15,000 bases of DNA. Source: Anaeromyces robustus. Lineage: Eukaryota > Neocallimastigomycota > Neocallimastigomycetes > Neocallimastigales > Neocallimastigaceae. This document shows, piece by piece, positions 1-10,219 of the stretch. The notes under the pieces are model-generated. The model was not told the DNA's origin. It worked only from the letters and a program-made list of their open reading frames with translations, and did not search any database. Numbering within the stretch: the stretch's first letter is position 1; each line of letters begins with the position of its first letter. The DNA lies in NCBI GenBank assembly GCA_002104895.1, contig MCFG01000051.1, forward strand, positions 200,001 through 215,000, given 5' to 3'. The translations under genes were made by a program, and so were the position numbers.

Positions 1-106
1 ATAAAAAAATAATAAATAAATAAATAAATAAATAAATAAAAAGTTTATAAACAATGTTATTTATTTCTACTTTTCTATAATAATATGCAAAATAAAAAAT
101 GAATGT

Positions 107-178
107 GTTGCATTTCACAATGTTGCATTTCGCAATATGATATGGGGCACATATTAAATTTTTGCAATGGAGCACATA
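107..178 (-). repeat. Left inverted-repeat block of the candidate element
   Basis: Read on the minus strand, this block has ATGTGCTCCATTGC, then after a short A+T spacer ATGTGCCCCAT, then ATTGCGAAATGCAAC and ATTGTGAAATGCAAC. The last two are 15-bp tandem units differing by one base. The same units occur in plus orientation at 1123-1245, so the two blocks form an inverted pair about 1 kb apart. Confidence 0.6.
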
Positions 179-581
179 AAAAATAAATTAAAAAATGAAA
201 TTTTTTTTAATACAAATTATAAAAGCCACGTTATGAAATAAAATAATATATAATTTAAAAAAATAAAATGAAAAATATATATAAATAAATGAATAGAAAA
301 TAATCAAATAAATAAATATTTCTTTATTATTAATGACTTAATTACTAAAAAAAAATTAAAAAAAAAATAAAAATAAAAATTCATTATAAAATTAAATATA
401 TTTATTTTATTTTTTTGATAAATGAATAATAATAAATAAAATAATAAATAATAAATAATATAATAATATTATATATGTATATATTTTATGATAATAAATA
501 ATAAATAAAAAAGTAATAAACTTTAGACACTTTAAAATTAAATCTATTAAATTTTTTTGATTTGAAAAATTTTTAATATAA

Positions 582-743
582 AATGAAAGAAATTTTAAAA
601 ACTGGAATTCGAGCTCATTAAAAGTGGTTAAAAAAATTGATATTGTTGAATTATGTTTTAATTCAATAATGATTACTAAAGAATTTTAATTCTCATTGAA
701 TTGGGTTAGTTTGGAAAATATCAATATATTTATTAATAAATAA
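582..743 (+). pseudogene. Short degraded reading frame inside the candidate element
   Basis: Reading from AAT at 582, 35 codons run open with a protein-like mix of residues (core VVKKIDIVELCFNSIMITKE), then TAA at 687-689, then another 17 open codons (FSLNWVSLENINIFINK) before TAA at 741. G+C is higher than in the flanking DNA and the codons do not look like microsatellite translation. I do not recognise the sequence. It may be a relic of a transposase or of a gene captured by the element, or chance. Evidence is weak. Confidence 0.2.
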
Positions 744-1122
744 TAATATTATTATTTTAAATAAAAAAATAATATTAAATGTTATTAAAATATTAATAAT
801 AAAAGTAAAGTTTAATAGAACAAAACAAATATAAAATATAAAATATAAAAAATATATATAATTTATATATTATTTACATTTAAAAAAATACTAAAACTTT
901 AAAAAAAAAACTAATAATAAATAAAAAAATATTTAATATCATTAAAATATTAAATAAAAAATAATCAGAAATATTCAATATTATTAAAATATTAAGAAAA
1001 AAAGAATATTAAATATTATTAAATAAAAGAATAAAAAAAAAAAAGTATTAAATAATTTTATAATTTTATTATTTTATTTATTTATATATTATATTTTTAT
1101 TTATTTAATTATTTATATAATT

Positions 1123-1245
1123 ATGCGCCCCATTGCGAAAGGCAACATTGCGAAAGGCAACATTGCGAATTGCAACATTGCGAAATGCAACCTACAAATC
1201 TTTGTCATGCGCCCCATTGCGAAAGGCAACATTGCTAATTGCAAC
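1123..1245 (+). repeat. Right repeat block: 15-bp tandem units inside an 84-bp direct repeat
   Basis: A 29-bp sequence beginning ATGCGCCCCATTGCGAAAGG occurs exactly at 1123-1151 and again at 1207-1235, a period of 84 bp. After the first copy, 15-bp units of the form GCGAAAGGCAACATT run in tandem for about four copies with AAAG, AATT and AAAT variants. The block is rich in CpG and G+C against an almost pure A+T background, so it is unlikely to be ordinary drift. It is the mirror of the block at 107-178. Confidence 0.75.
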
Positions 1246-1502
1246 TCTCCCATAAAAAATATATAAATATATATACATAGATATAGATATAGATGGATTA
1301 TGACTATAATTATTTTTAATTTGAAATATAATTAATAAAAAGAATTTCATAATTTTTAAATTAAAAAAAAATATTATATTAATAAAAATTTATTGTTACA
1401 CAAAAAATATAAATACAATTTTTATCAATATTTTATTTATTTTATTTCTAATATATATTTTTATTTTTATTTTAATTTTAATTTTTATTTTTTTTTTATC
1501 TC

Positions 1503-1560
<58 letters not shown>

Positions 1561-2267
1561 TTTTATTAATGAAAAGATCTTTGTTTCTATTGAAACTAAC
1601 CTACTAAATATAAATATCAAATTTTATATACACTGACTGACTAGTCAAATTATTAAACTAATTCTAAAGATATATATCATCTAAACAAATAGAGATTTTT
1701 TACACGTATTGAAAATAATAATAATGATTTTTTTTTTAATTCCATTTCTTATTTTTTTTTTTTAATTTTTTTATTATTATTTTTTATTATTTATTTCATT
1801 TTATATATATACACATATATATTTTTATTTTATTTTCATTATTTTTTATTATTATTATTTTTTTTTTTACATTTAATATTTTTTTACTTATTTCTATTCT
1901 TAATTTTAATTTTAACTTTTAAAACTTTTTATATTATTTTATTTATTTATTTTTTATATGTGTGTGTATGGGTTTATTATTGACTCATGTAAAGAAAAAA
2001 AAAATTTTTTTTATGGTATATTAATGTTTAAAAAAAAAAAAAAGAAAAAAAAGTCTATATATATCTAGGTATCTGAATTATGTAATATGTTAAAATACCT
2101 ATGATATATATATATATAATATGCATCAATATAACGGTAAATACATACATATGAATTTATGTATTTTTTTTTTTTTTTTATGTTTTCTTCTTTTTCTTTT
2201 TCTTTTTCTTCTTTTTCTTCTTATTATTATTAATTATTAATTATTTTTTTTTTTTTTTTTTAATTTT
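1246..2267. other. Non-coding A+T-rich region downstream of the CotH gene
   Basis: No coding frame of credible composition was seen on either strand. The stretch holds an ATT microsatellite, many poly(A)/poly(T) tracts, a CTTTTT-rich pyrimidine tract at about 2185-2220 and a long T run at about 2244-2260. The 3' untranslated region and polyadenylation site of the minus-strand CotH gene must lie at its right end, but A+T-rich sequence offers too many candidate signals to choose one. Confidence 0.6.
1508..1559. repeat. (ATT)n microsatellite
   Basis: About 17 uninterrupted copies of a 3-bp ATT unit are seen. It lies in non-coding DNA downstream of the CotH gene. Confidence 0.9.
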
Positions 2268-4731
2268 TTAATTACATCTTCCAAAATCACTTTGACATCC
2301 AGCTCCACAATAAGCATCATCATTACCACACCAACCATATTTACTACAACATAAACCTTCAGCACAAACAGCAACATCTGGACCACATTGATCATAAGAA
2401 ATAGGTAATGTTGGTTGACTTTTATTAGTAGTTGTTTTTGTTTTTTTTGTTTTTTTAGTAGTAGTAGTTGATTTTTTACTAGTAGTGAATTTTTTAAAAG
2501 TAGTAGATTTTTTAGTAGAAGTTGTTGACTTTTTAGAAGTAGTTGATTTTTTAGTAGTTCTTGTTTTTTTAGTAGTAGTAGTAGTTGTTGTTGTTGTTGT
2601 TTTTTTTGTGGTGGTAGTTTTTTTAGTAGTAGTTTTTTTAGTAGTAGTAGTAGTAGTAGTTGTTGTTGTTGTTGTTATTTTTGTAGTAATTTTATTATCA
2701 TTATTATTATTATCACAATCACCAAATTCACTTTGACATCCTTTTCCACAATAATCAGAAGTACTACCACACCAACCATATTGACTACAACATAAACCTT
2801 TAGCACAAACTGCAACATTTGGACCACATTCCATAGTTGAAGTTGGTAATGAATTTATTGGAGAAGTTGAAATTATTTTAGTAATAGTGGTGGTTTTAGT
2901 AATACCAGAATTAATAATATATTCTTCACCACATTTACCAAATTCACTTTGACATCCTTTTCCACAATATTCAGAAGTATTACCACACCAACCATATTTA
3001 CTACAACATAAATTATCACCACAAATACCAATTTCATCACCACATTCATCATAAGAAATAGGTAAAGAAGGACTTGGTTCTGGTTCTGGTTCTGGTTGTG
3101 GGTCGGTTTCTGGTTCTTTTGGATCTGTTCCTGTTTCTGTTTCTGGTTCTTTAGATTCTTTATCTGATTTAATATTTTCATAATGTGGTTCAAAATAACC
3201 AAGAGAATCATCTGGATGAGATGGAACAGAAATACCAAGTTGAGAAGCAACTTTTTTACTTCTTTCAAGAATCCATTTTTTTAAAGGATAGGGATAACCT
3301 TCTTTTTTCATTTCACTTGTTTGAGTTTTAAAATCATTTTCATTATAATTAAAAGTATATAATTTACCAGAAAATTTATTTTTTCTTTCTAATTTATAAT
3401 CCCAATAAGCATCTTCTCTAATCATTTCAACTAAAGAATCAATACGTTTACCACAAGCATTATCATTAAAGAAAGTTTGAATCATTCTTTTTAAAACATT
3501 TTTGAAAAATTCATCATTATCAGGATTCCTTCTAAGATTATCAATAAGTGGTCTTTCCGTATCCCAATTATCATCATTAAGTTCAACATAATTATCGATG
3601 GTGGTGGAAAGAGCATTTCTTGGACTACCACCAATACCAAAACATTGATCAAAATCACTATCAATAAAATGCCAATAATTATTAGTCATATCTTTAAAAA
3701 TGAAATAATTTCCTGGTTTAATCCAGAAATTATCAGAAGCATAACCCATAAATTCCATAGCCATTTCTTTAAAGAAACTTTGAATATCAAAGTTTAATTC
3801 ATTAGTTTCTGGATATAAACTAATATCTTTCATAAATGGAACTAAAATTTCTCTTACTTTTTTACTACTAGAAACATTCTTTTCATCCCCTTTATAATAA
3901 TAAATTCCATATTTAGTACTCTTTTCCCCATAATATTTTAAATCACCAACACCTTCTTCTGGGTAATAATCAGCTTTGAAAATAGCATTATTTTTAGAAT
4001 ATTTTTTACCATTATTGAAAGTTTCTTTAATAAAATCTTTACTTTTAAAATCATCAATAATAAGGAATAAACCAACTGGTTCCTTATTAATGAAAACACG
4101 AGTTAATTTAGCTTGAGATGAAGGGGCACCAAGAGCATTTAACATATCTAAATAAGTTTTTTCTCTAAGGAAGGTAGCATCAACATATTCAGCTCTTAAC
4201 TTTATCTTTGAACGACCAAATAATTTTTTTTTATTATCATCTTCAAGATCAGAGAGCTTATAACTAAGTTTTTTGTAATGAACAGTCTAAAAATTTATAT
4301 TGATAATAATAATAAAATAACAATAAATAATCAATAATAATCAATAATAAATAATAATAAATAATAAATAAAAATATTTAAAATTATTTAACTATATTAA
4401 TACTATTGTATATATTATAATTTTTTTTTCATAATTTTTATTATAATTAATATTATTTCAATTTTTTTATTTTTATTTTTATTGTTGTTGTTGTTTTTAT
4501 ATTAATTTTACTAATATATTTGATACAATTATATATATATTATCATTATTTTCTAATAATTTCTGTAAAAAGTACAAAAATTTTAATTATAAAAAAAAAT
4601 AATAAATAAATAACTTACAGATTGACCACTAATAGAAATTTTAGCGTTATTAAAAGTTTTAACATTATATGGACTAAAGGGGGGAAAAAAAAAGAAAACA
4701 TTTATTAATATTTTAATATAAAATAAATTTT

Positions 4732-4766
<35 letters not shown>

Positions 4767-5660
4767 TTCACTTATTAATATATATATATTTTAATAGTTT
4801 TTTCTTATTATTATTTAATTTAAAATTCATTATTATAATAATTTACCTAGTATAAATAACTTTTGCATTTGCTTTTAAATCTTCATCAGTTGGATTTTTG
4901 TGAAGATTATCAATTTCATTTTCATCAGCCTCGATAAGAATTGTTGAAATATGAGTATCTTTATTATATATTTACATAAGTATTAAAAAAAAAAAAAAAG
5001 TTAAATTATTAAAATAAATTATTATATTTATTTTAATAATTTTATATATATAAATATGATTGAATTTAATTGTGTATAAATATATTTATAAATATTTAAA
5101 TTTATATAATTCTATTGTTCTATCATATATTTTTGTATATATATATATATATATTTTTTAATAAATTTTATTACTTACCATCAAAAAGTTTAGAAGCTTT
5201 TAAAGTTGGGAAAGCTTCAAAAGCTCTTGGTAATAATTGATGTTTTTTTATAGTATATTTTCTATCAAAGAAGTCATTTAAAGTTGAATTGGAATTAACT
5301 TTACGAGTAAATGATTCTTCTTTATCATTTAATATGTAATGATAACTAACTGGAGCATTTATGTCATTAAGAGTATATGAATATACTGGATAATTTTCAA
5401 GATTCATTTGATACTTTTGATTATCAACAACAACTGATGGAATACCATCGACAGCAATAACCTTGAAAGTTACTATTATTATTATTATTATTATTTGATA
5501 TTTTTATTATTAATATTATAAAATTAATAATTAATATATATAATATAATTTAAAATTAAAATAATTAATTTTTTTATAATATAAAAAAATTACCTTCTGT
5601 CTTTACAAATAATGCATTAGTAGCTAATAATAAAGATAATATAAATTTTGGACTTTTCAT
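2268..5660 (-). CDS. Secreted CotH kinase-fold protein with three CBM18 chitin-binding modules
   Basis: Five-exon model on the minus strand: 5660-5594, 5472-5179, 4958-4847, 4673-4619, 4286-2268 (848 residues; introns 121, 220, 173 and 332 bp, all GT-AG, phases consistent). The ATG at 5660 opens a signal peptide ([18 protein letters not shown]) and is preceded by 14 A. Residues 23-120 are an N-terminal domain. Residues about 121-528 are the CotH domain, with GQST (174-177), KKLSYKL (181-187), [14 protein letters not shown] (199-212), LREK (216-219), SDNFW with D361, and HFIDSDFD with D385/D387/D389, the acidic residues expected for nucleotide/metal binding. Three CBM18 (hevein-like, eight-Cys) modules follow at about 588-629, 661-700 and 807-847, joined by a Pro/Glu linker (about 555-583) and a Thr/Lys linker (about 709-799). 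CotH of Bacillus is an atypical spore-coat kinase; in gut fungi CotH proteins are abundant and many carry dockerins. No dockerin is seen here, so the protein probably binds chitin in the fungal wall. Kinase activity is inferred. Confidence 0.88.
2418..2690 (-). repeat. Thr/Lys low-complexity coding repeat (linker of the CotH protein)
   Basis: About 91 codons encode almost only Thr and Lys with a few Ser, Arg and Phe, as runs of ACT/ACA and AAA codons, between the second and third CBM18 modules. Such linkers in secreted fungal proteins are usually O-mannosylated and extended. The DNA is a degenerate triplet repeat likely to vary in length between strains. The opposite strand is open for 83 codons only because of this repeat. 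Confidence 0.85.
4731..4768. repeat. Short (TTTA)n tract within intron 3 of the CotH gene
   Basis: About nine TTTA units lie in the 173-bp intron 4674-4846. It is the same tetranucleotide that forms the large satellite at 6097-6388. Confidence 0.8.
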
Positions 5661-5902
5661 TTTTTTTTTTTTTTCAACTTAATTTAGTATTATATTTTTT
5701 AAAATTTTTTTATTTTATTATATATATATATTTAATTAAAGCTATATTTTATATCTTTAATTTTATATTTTTTTATTTTTTTATTCTTTTTTTTTGCCTT
5801 TTTACAAATATATCAAAATTATTTTTGAATATATTGGCTTTTTCTTTCGTTTTTCTTTTTTTTTTTTTTATAATTAAATACTTCCAAAAGTCTAATTTGA
5901 AG

Positions 5903-5926
5903 AAAAAAAAAAAAAAAAAAAAAAAA
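5903..5926. repeat. Poly(A) tract
   Basis: A run of about 24 A on the plus strand (T on the transcribed side of the CotH gene), about 245 bp upstream of the CotH start codon. Homopolymer dA:dT tracts of this length can exclude nucleosomes near fungal promoters. That role is inference, because such tracts are everywhere in this window. Confidence 0.85.
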
Positions 5927-6096
5927 GGTAAATAGAAAGAAAAAAATGTTATGATTTTTATATAAAATGTAATTAATATAAAATAATAATAAAAAAAAAG
6001 TTTGTGTACTTTTTTTTTTTTCATTGCATATATTAAAATTTTAAATTATATAAATAAATAAATTTTATTATACATTTTTATTGTATTATCAATATA

Positions 6097-6388
<292 letters not shown>

Positions 6389-8236
6389 AATTTTATTTAA
6401 ATAGTTTTTAATTTATATTTAATTAAAACATAATTTTTTTTTTTTTTAATTTTTATATTTTTTATTTTATTTATTATAATTAATAAAGTTATCAAAAATG
6501 GTTACACAAAAAAATTTCAAAATACAAAAAAGCAAAGTTTTACTTTTTTGAAAAAAAAAAAAAAAATTTTTTTTTATTGTAAACTGTAAAACATTGAAAT
6601 AAAAAATAAATAAAAAAAATAAAAAAAATAAAAATTTTTATTCTTTCAATACCCACTAAAATCGAAATCTTAAAATCTTAAAATCTACTAAAATAAATAT
6701 TCTCTTTCTCTATATGATTTTTATTTATTTTTTTTAATAAATGAATTTTATTTATTATTGATTATAGATAACTTTGTTAAAAAAAAAGGAGTTTTTTTCT
6801 TTTTTTTCTCTTGTTTGTTAATATAAATAATTTTTAATTTAAAAACTATTATAATACATTTTTTGTATCAATAAAATTAGACTAAATATTAAATTATATT
6901 CCACTTTTCTTATCATTATTATAATATTATTCATTATTATTTAGTATGATTATAAAAATCATATTTTATTATTGCTATTAACTACTACTTTTAACTATTA
7001 TTATTAACTATCTATTTATTATTATTTTATTATATATAATTATTATGTCTGTATTAATTCTTACACTATTATGATTATGATTATACATTTTGTAATATTT
7101 AAGATAGTCATAATTCATATATTTATAATATAAGGATTTATTTTATGATTACAAAAAGTCAATAAAGTTCAAAACATCCCCTTTTTTATTAAAGTTTTTT
7201 TTCGCCAATAATAATGAAATTAATAAATGAATAAATAAATAATAAAATAAATAAATAATAATAAATAAATAAATTAATAAATAAATAAAAAAATATTATT
7301 TAATTATTTAATTATTTATTTATTCATTTATTATTTCTTAAGTGTTTATTATTTTATTATTAATTAAAACAAATACAAAAAATTTCTGTATAGAAAATTT
7401 TCTATTATTTAATTATTTTTATATATATATAATAAATAGCATGAATACATTGTAATATATAACAAATTATATTATGATATATTAATTTAATGACAAAAAA
7501 AGAAAAAAAAAAAAGGAAAAAAAGAAAAAAGGAAAAAAGAATTTTTCTTGAGTATTTTTAATTTTTACCAAAAAGATGAAATTTAAATAATTAAATAATT
7601 AAATAATTAAATAGTTTAATATATTATATAATATATACAAAATATATACAAAATATATACAAAATATATTGTTTTTAATTGGATAAATTTTCTAATATTC
7701 TAAAACTTTTTTTTTTTATAATTTTTAAATAATTATTTAAAGCACATTTCTTTTTTTCATGGTTATACCATGGTTAAATCAATAGTCTAATAATAATATC
7801 TCTAATGATATTCATTGATATTCATCAATTAACAGTATTTTTTTTTAAAAATTATAATAAAATAAAATAAAAAAAATAAAAAAATAAAAAAAAATAAAAA
7901 AAATAAAGATTTTTTTTAAAAAAGAAATTTTTTTTTTGAGTTGATTTGAAACACTTAAAAACTTTAATTATAATAATTTTATATATTAATTTTTAAAATA
8001 AAAAAAAATTGTAGTTGTAAAAAAAAAAAAACTCCTCTTTAACATTCAACACGTTACAGAATACACGCATTCTTAACACGCAATGAATGAAAAAAAAATG
8101 AATGAATTTATATTATATAATTATAATTATATTTTTATAAATCTTTAATTTTTAAAATCATATATATATTATAATAAAATATATATATATGTATATATAT
8201 ATATGTATTTTATTATTGAAATTTGTTGTTATTACT

Positions 8237-8353
8237 ATTACAATTAGATATTTAAAGTTAATGTTAAGTAAATAGTCTATTATAATAATAATAATAATAA
8301 TAATTATAATAATAATATATTATTTTTATTATTATTATTACAATTAGATATTT
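8237..8353. repeat. Direct repeat pair spaced exactly 100 bp
   Basis: ATTACAATTAGATATTT is present at 8237-8253 and again at 8337-8353, separated by ATA/ATT-rich DNA. Its composition is more mixed than the surroundings. Function is unknown; it may reflect a local duplication later expanded by microsatellite slippage. Confidence 0.6.
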
Positions 8354-8962
8354 GGACATTTTGTTGTATTACCCATAAATAATATTAATCATTAATTATT
8401 AATCAATTAATCACTAATCATTACTAATTATACAATAAATAACAAATAACAAATCATAATAAAATAACAAAATAATAAATAATAATAATAATAATAAATA
8501 ATAAATAATAAATAATAACAAAATAACAAATAATAATAATAAAATAATAATAATAAAATATAACAAATCATAATAAAATAATTAATATTAATAATAATTT
8601 ATATTAATATTAATATTAATATTAGTCATTTTTAATTTTTTGTGTTTAACCAAATCTAAATAAATAATTTTTTTTTTTCTTAATTAGGACTAATTTTATT
8701 TTATTACTTTCCATATTTGGTAAATTTGATTTTCACTAAAAAAAAATAAAAAAAAAGAAAAAAAAAAAGTTTTATACATATAATAATTGGAGAATTAAAA
8801 ATTAATCCATTCATATGAAATCAAATCAATAATAATGTATAATAAAATATATATAACAAATTAATAAATAATAAATAATAAATAATAAATAATAAATAAC
8901 AACTATATAATTAATAAATAATATATAAATAATAATAAATATAAATAATAATCAAATTGTTT

Positions 8963-8977
8963 TTATTATTATTATTA

Positions 8978-9025
<48 letters not shown>
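8963..9025. repeat. (ATT)n microsatellite
   Basis: ATT units run with a single extra T that breaks the phase near the middle. The tract is non-coding. Confidence 0.85.
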
Positions 9026-9026
<1 letters not shown>

Positions 9027-9213
9027 TAATAATTATTATTAAAAAGTGAATTTAATAAAACGTTTTATTATATAGGTTTTTATAATAAACTTTATTTATT
9101 AATAAAATATATTTTAATTTTGGTAATTACATTGATTTAAGTAAATAAAAAATACATATATTTATACAATAATAAATTTATTGTGGCGTACATAAAATTA
9201 ACCACTAATATGT

Positions 9214-9246
9214 GAACACGTGTTCTGATCCTCACGTGATCACGTT
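9214..9246. promoter_or_regulatory. Cluster of CACGTG (E-box) palindromes
   Basis: A 12-bp perfect palindrome GAACACGTGTTC lies at 9214-9225, followed by CTCACGTGATCACGTT, which contains the palindromes TCACGTGA (9232-9239) and CGTGATCACG (9235-9244). The centres of the two CACGTG hexamers are 16 bp apart, and a CACGTT half-like site follows at 9241-9246. CACGTG is the core bound by basic helix-loop-helix factors, and TCACGTGA is the Cbf1-type octamer in yeasts. The flanks share a direct repeat ACATAAAATTA on both sides (about 9190 and 9248). The site is about 1 kb upstream of the plus-strand gene and 3.5 kb from the CotH gene, so the target is uncertain. Confidence 0.45.
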
Positions 9247-9334
9247 TACATAAAATTAGAATAATCTATGTATTTTATTTATTAATGTATTAATTGTCAT
9301 AATTTAATTTGTCAATTATATAGGAATTCTAACA

Positions 9335-9367
<33 letters not shown>

Positions 9368-9437
9368 TTATTATTATTATGATTATTATTATTATTATTA
9401 TTTATTATTATTTATTATTATTATTATTATTATTATT
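9335..9437. repeat. Imperfect (ATT)n microsatellite
   Basis: About 100 bp of ATT units, interrupted by a few TTAATTT, GATT and TTTATT variants. Non-coding. Confidence 0.85.
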
Positions 9438-9843
9438 CTATGCCCTTAAGGATTAACCTTCTCCCTATTTCAAAAAAAAAATAATTATTTGATTTTTTCA
9501 ATATAAAATAAAATAAAAAAACTTTCTTAAAATAACCTTTAACTATAATACCAATAATAATTATTATTATATTAATATAGAATAACAAAAGATTATGTTT
9601 AATAAATAAAAAAATTTTTTTAATTAAAAAAAAAATAAAATAAAAATAAATAATCATTAAAAAAGATTTTTTAATTAGTTTTTTTTTTTTTTTTTTTTTT
9701 TACATAAAAGGTTAATTATTTAAATAATCTGAAAATTATAAACTTTTTTAAATTTAATTAAAATATATATATTTATATAATTTAATGAGAATATTCAAAA
9801 AAAAAAAACATTTATTACAACTATTATGGTTAATGATTATAAA

Positions 9844-9922
9844 TATTATTATATTTATATTATTATGATTATATATTATTATATTTATATTATTATGATT
9901 ATAAATTATTATATTTATATAT
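9844..9922. repeat. Tandem repeat of a 30-bp unit, about 2.6 copies
   Basis: The unit containing ATTATATTTATATTATTATG followed by ATTATA repeats with period 30 (TATTATGATT at 9861-9870 and 9891-9900). The copies are nearly identical, so the duplication is recent. It lies about 300 bp upstream of the plus-strand gene. Confidence 0.75.
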
Positions 9923-10174
9923 ATTAATATATAATTTTATTACATTCAGATTTGACAGTTTTTTTTTTTTTTTTTCTGTGTTTTGAAAATTAAGTTTAAA
10001 AAAAAAAAAAGATGATAATATAATTTTATAAAAAATAAATACATAAAAATAAAAAAATAATTTTCTAATTTAAAAATAACAATAACAATAATAATAACAA
10101 TAATAAAATAATAATAATTATAAAAAAATACTATCTATTAATATAACAATAATAAAATTACAAAAGTTATATAT

Positions 10175-10219
10175 ATGATTTTATCTTGGAATTTATTAAA
10201 TTTTTTATATAGAAAATGA
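10175..10219 (+). promoter_or_regulatory. Upstream ORF of 14 codons overlapping the main start codon
   Basis: ATG at 10175 opens MILSWNLLNFLYRK and stops at TGA 10217-10219. The main ATG is 10216-10218, so the two share the sequence ATGA. The uORF start has T at -3 (weak context) while the main start has A at -3. If the uORF lies in the mature 5' leader, ribosomes would reach the main start by leaky scanning or by termination-reinitiation. A 3' splice site (TATATAG just before AAAATG) could instead remove it. Confidence 0.3.

Larger units (their letters stand above)
107..1245. mobile_element. Candidate non-autonomous DNA transposon (MITE-like) with complex inverted ends
   Basis: The left end (107-153) read on the minus strand matches the right end (1207-1245) read on the plus strand. 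Both contain GTTGCA, then GCAATGTTGC or a one-base variant, then TTTCGCAAT, then GGGGC and CAT (as seen going inward), with one 5-bp insertion in the left copy. Each side carries a second, partial copy of the ATGNGCNCCATTGC core (left about 160-177, right 1123-1195). The interior is A+T-rich and contains no intact gene. This pattern is what short non-autonomous elements with terminal or subterminal repeats look like. I see no clear target-site duplication (left flank AATGAATGT, right flank TCTCCCATA), and I cannot assign a superfamily. It could instead be two unrelated copies of a dispersed short repeat in opposite orientation. Confidence 0.4.

Noticed and set aside
605-617. GAATTCGAGCTC, the EcoRI-SacI junction seen in common cloning-vector polylinkers
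   Set aside because: Only 12 bp match; the next bases (ATTAAAAG) differ from the usual continuation and the upstream bases do not match vector, so chance is the better explanation than contamination.
2485-2736. 83-codon plus-strand frame rich in Val, Leu and Phe
   Set aside because: It is the antisense of the Thr/Lys linker of the CotH gene; its openness comes from the triplet repeat.
2873-3268. 131-codon minus-strand frame
   Set aside because: It overlaps the CotH coding exon in another frame, across the Pro/Glu linker and first CBM18 module, and has no family features.
5648-6024. Phe/Lys-rich overlapping frames on both strands near the poly(A) tract
   Set aside because: Their content is homopolymer and A+T-rich DNA, with no coding composition.
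7758-7772. Small hairpin CATGG-TTATA-CCATG
   Set aside because: A 5-bp stem with no following T run or neighbouring gene; such stems occur by chance.
9433-9657. 74-codon minus-strand frame ending GRRLILKGIE
   Set aside because: It is mostly Phe, Ile and Tyr from A+T-rich DNA; only the last ten residues look mixed, too little to call a gene or relic.
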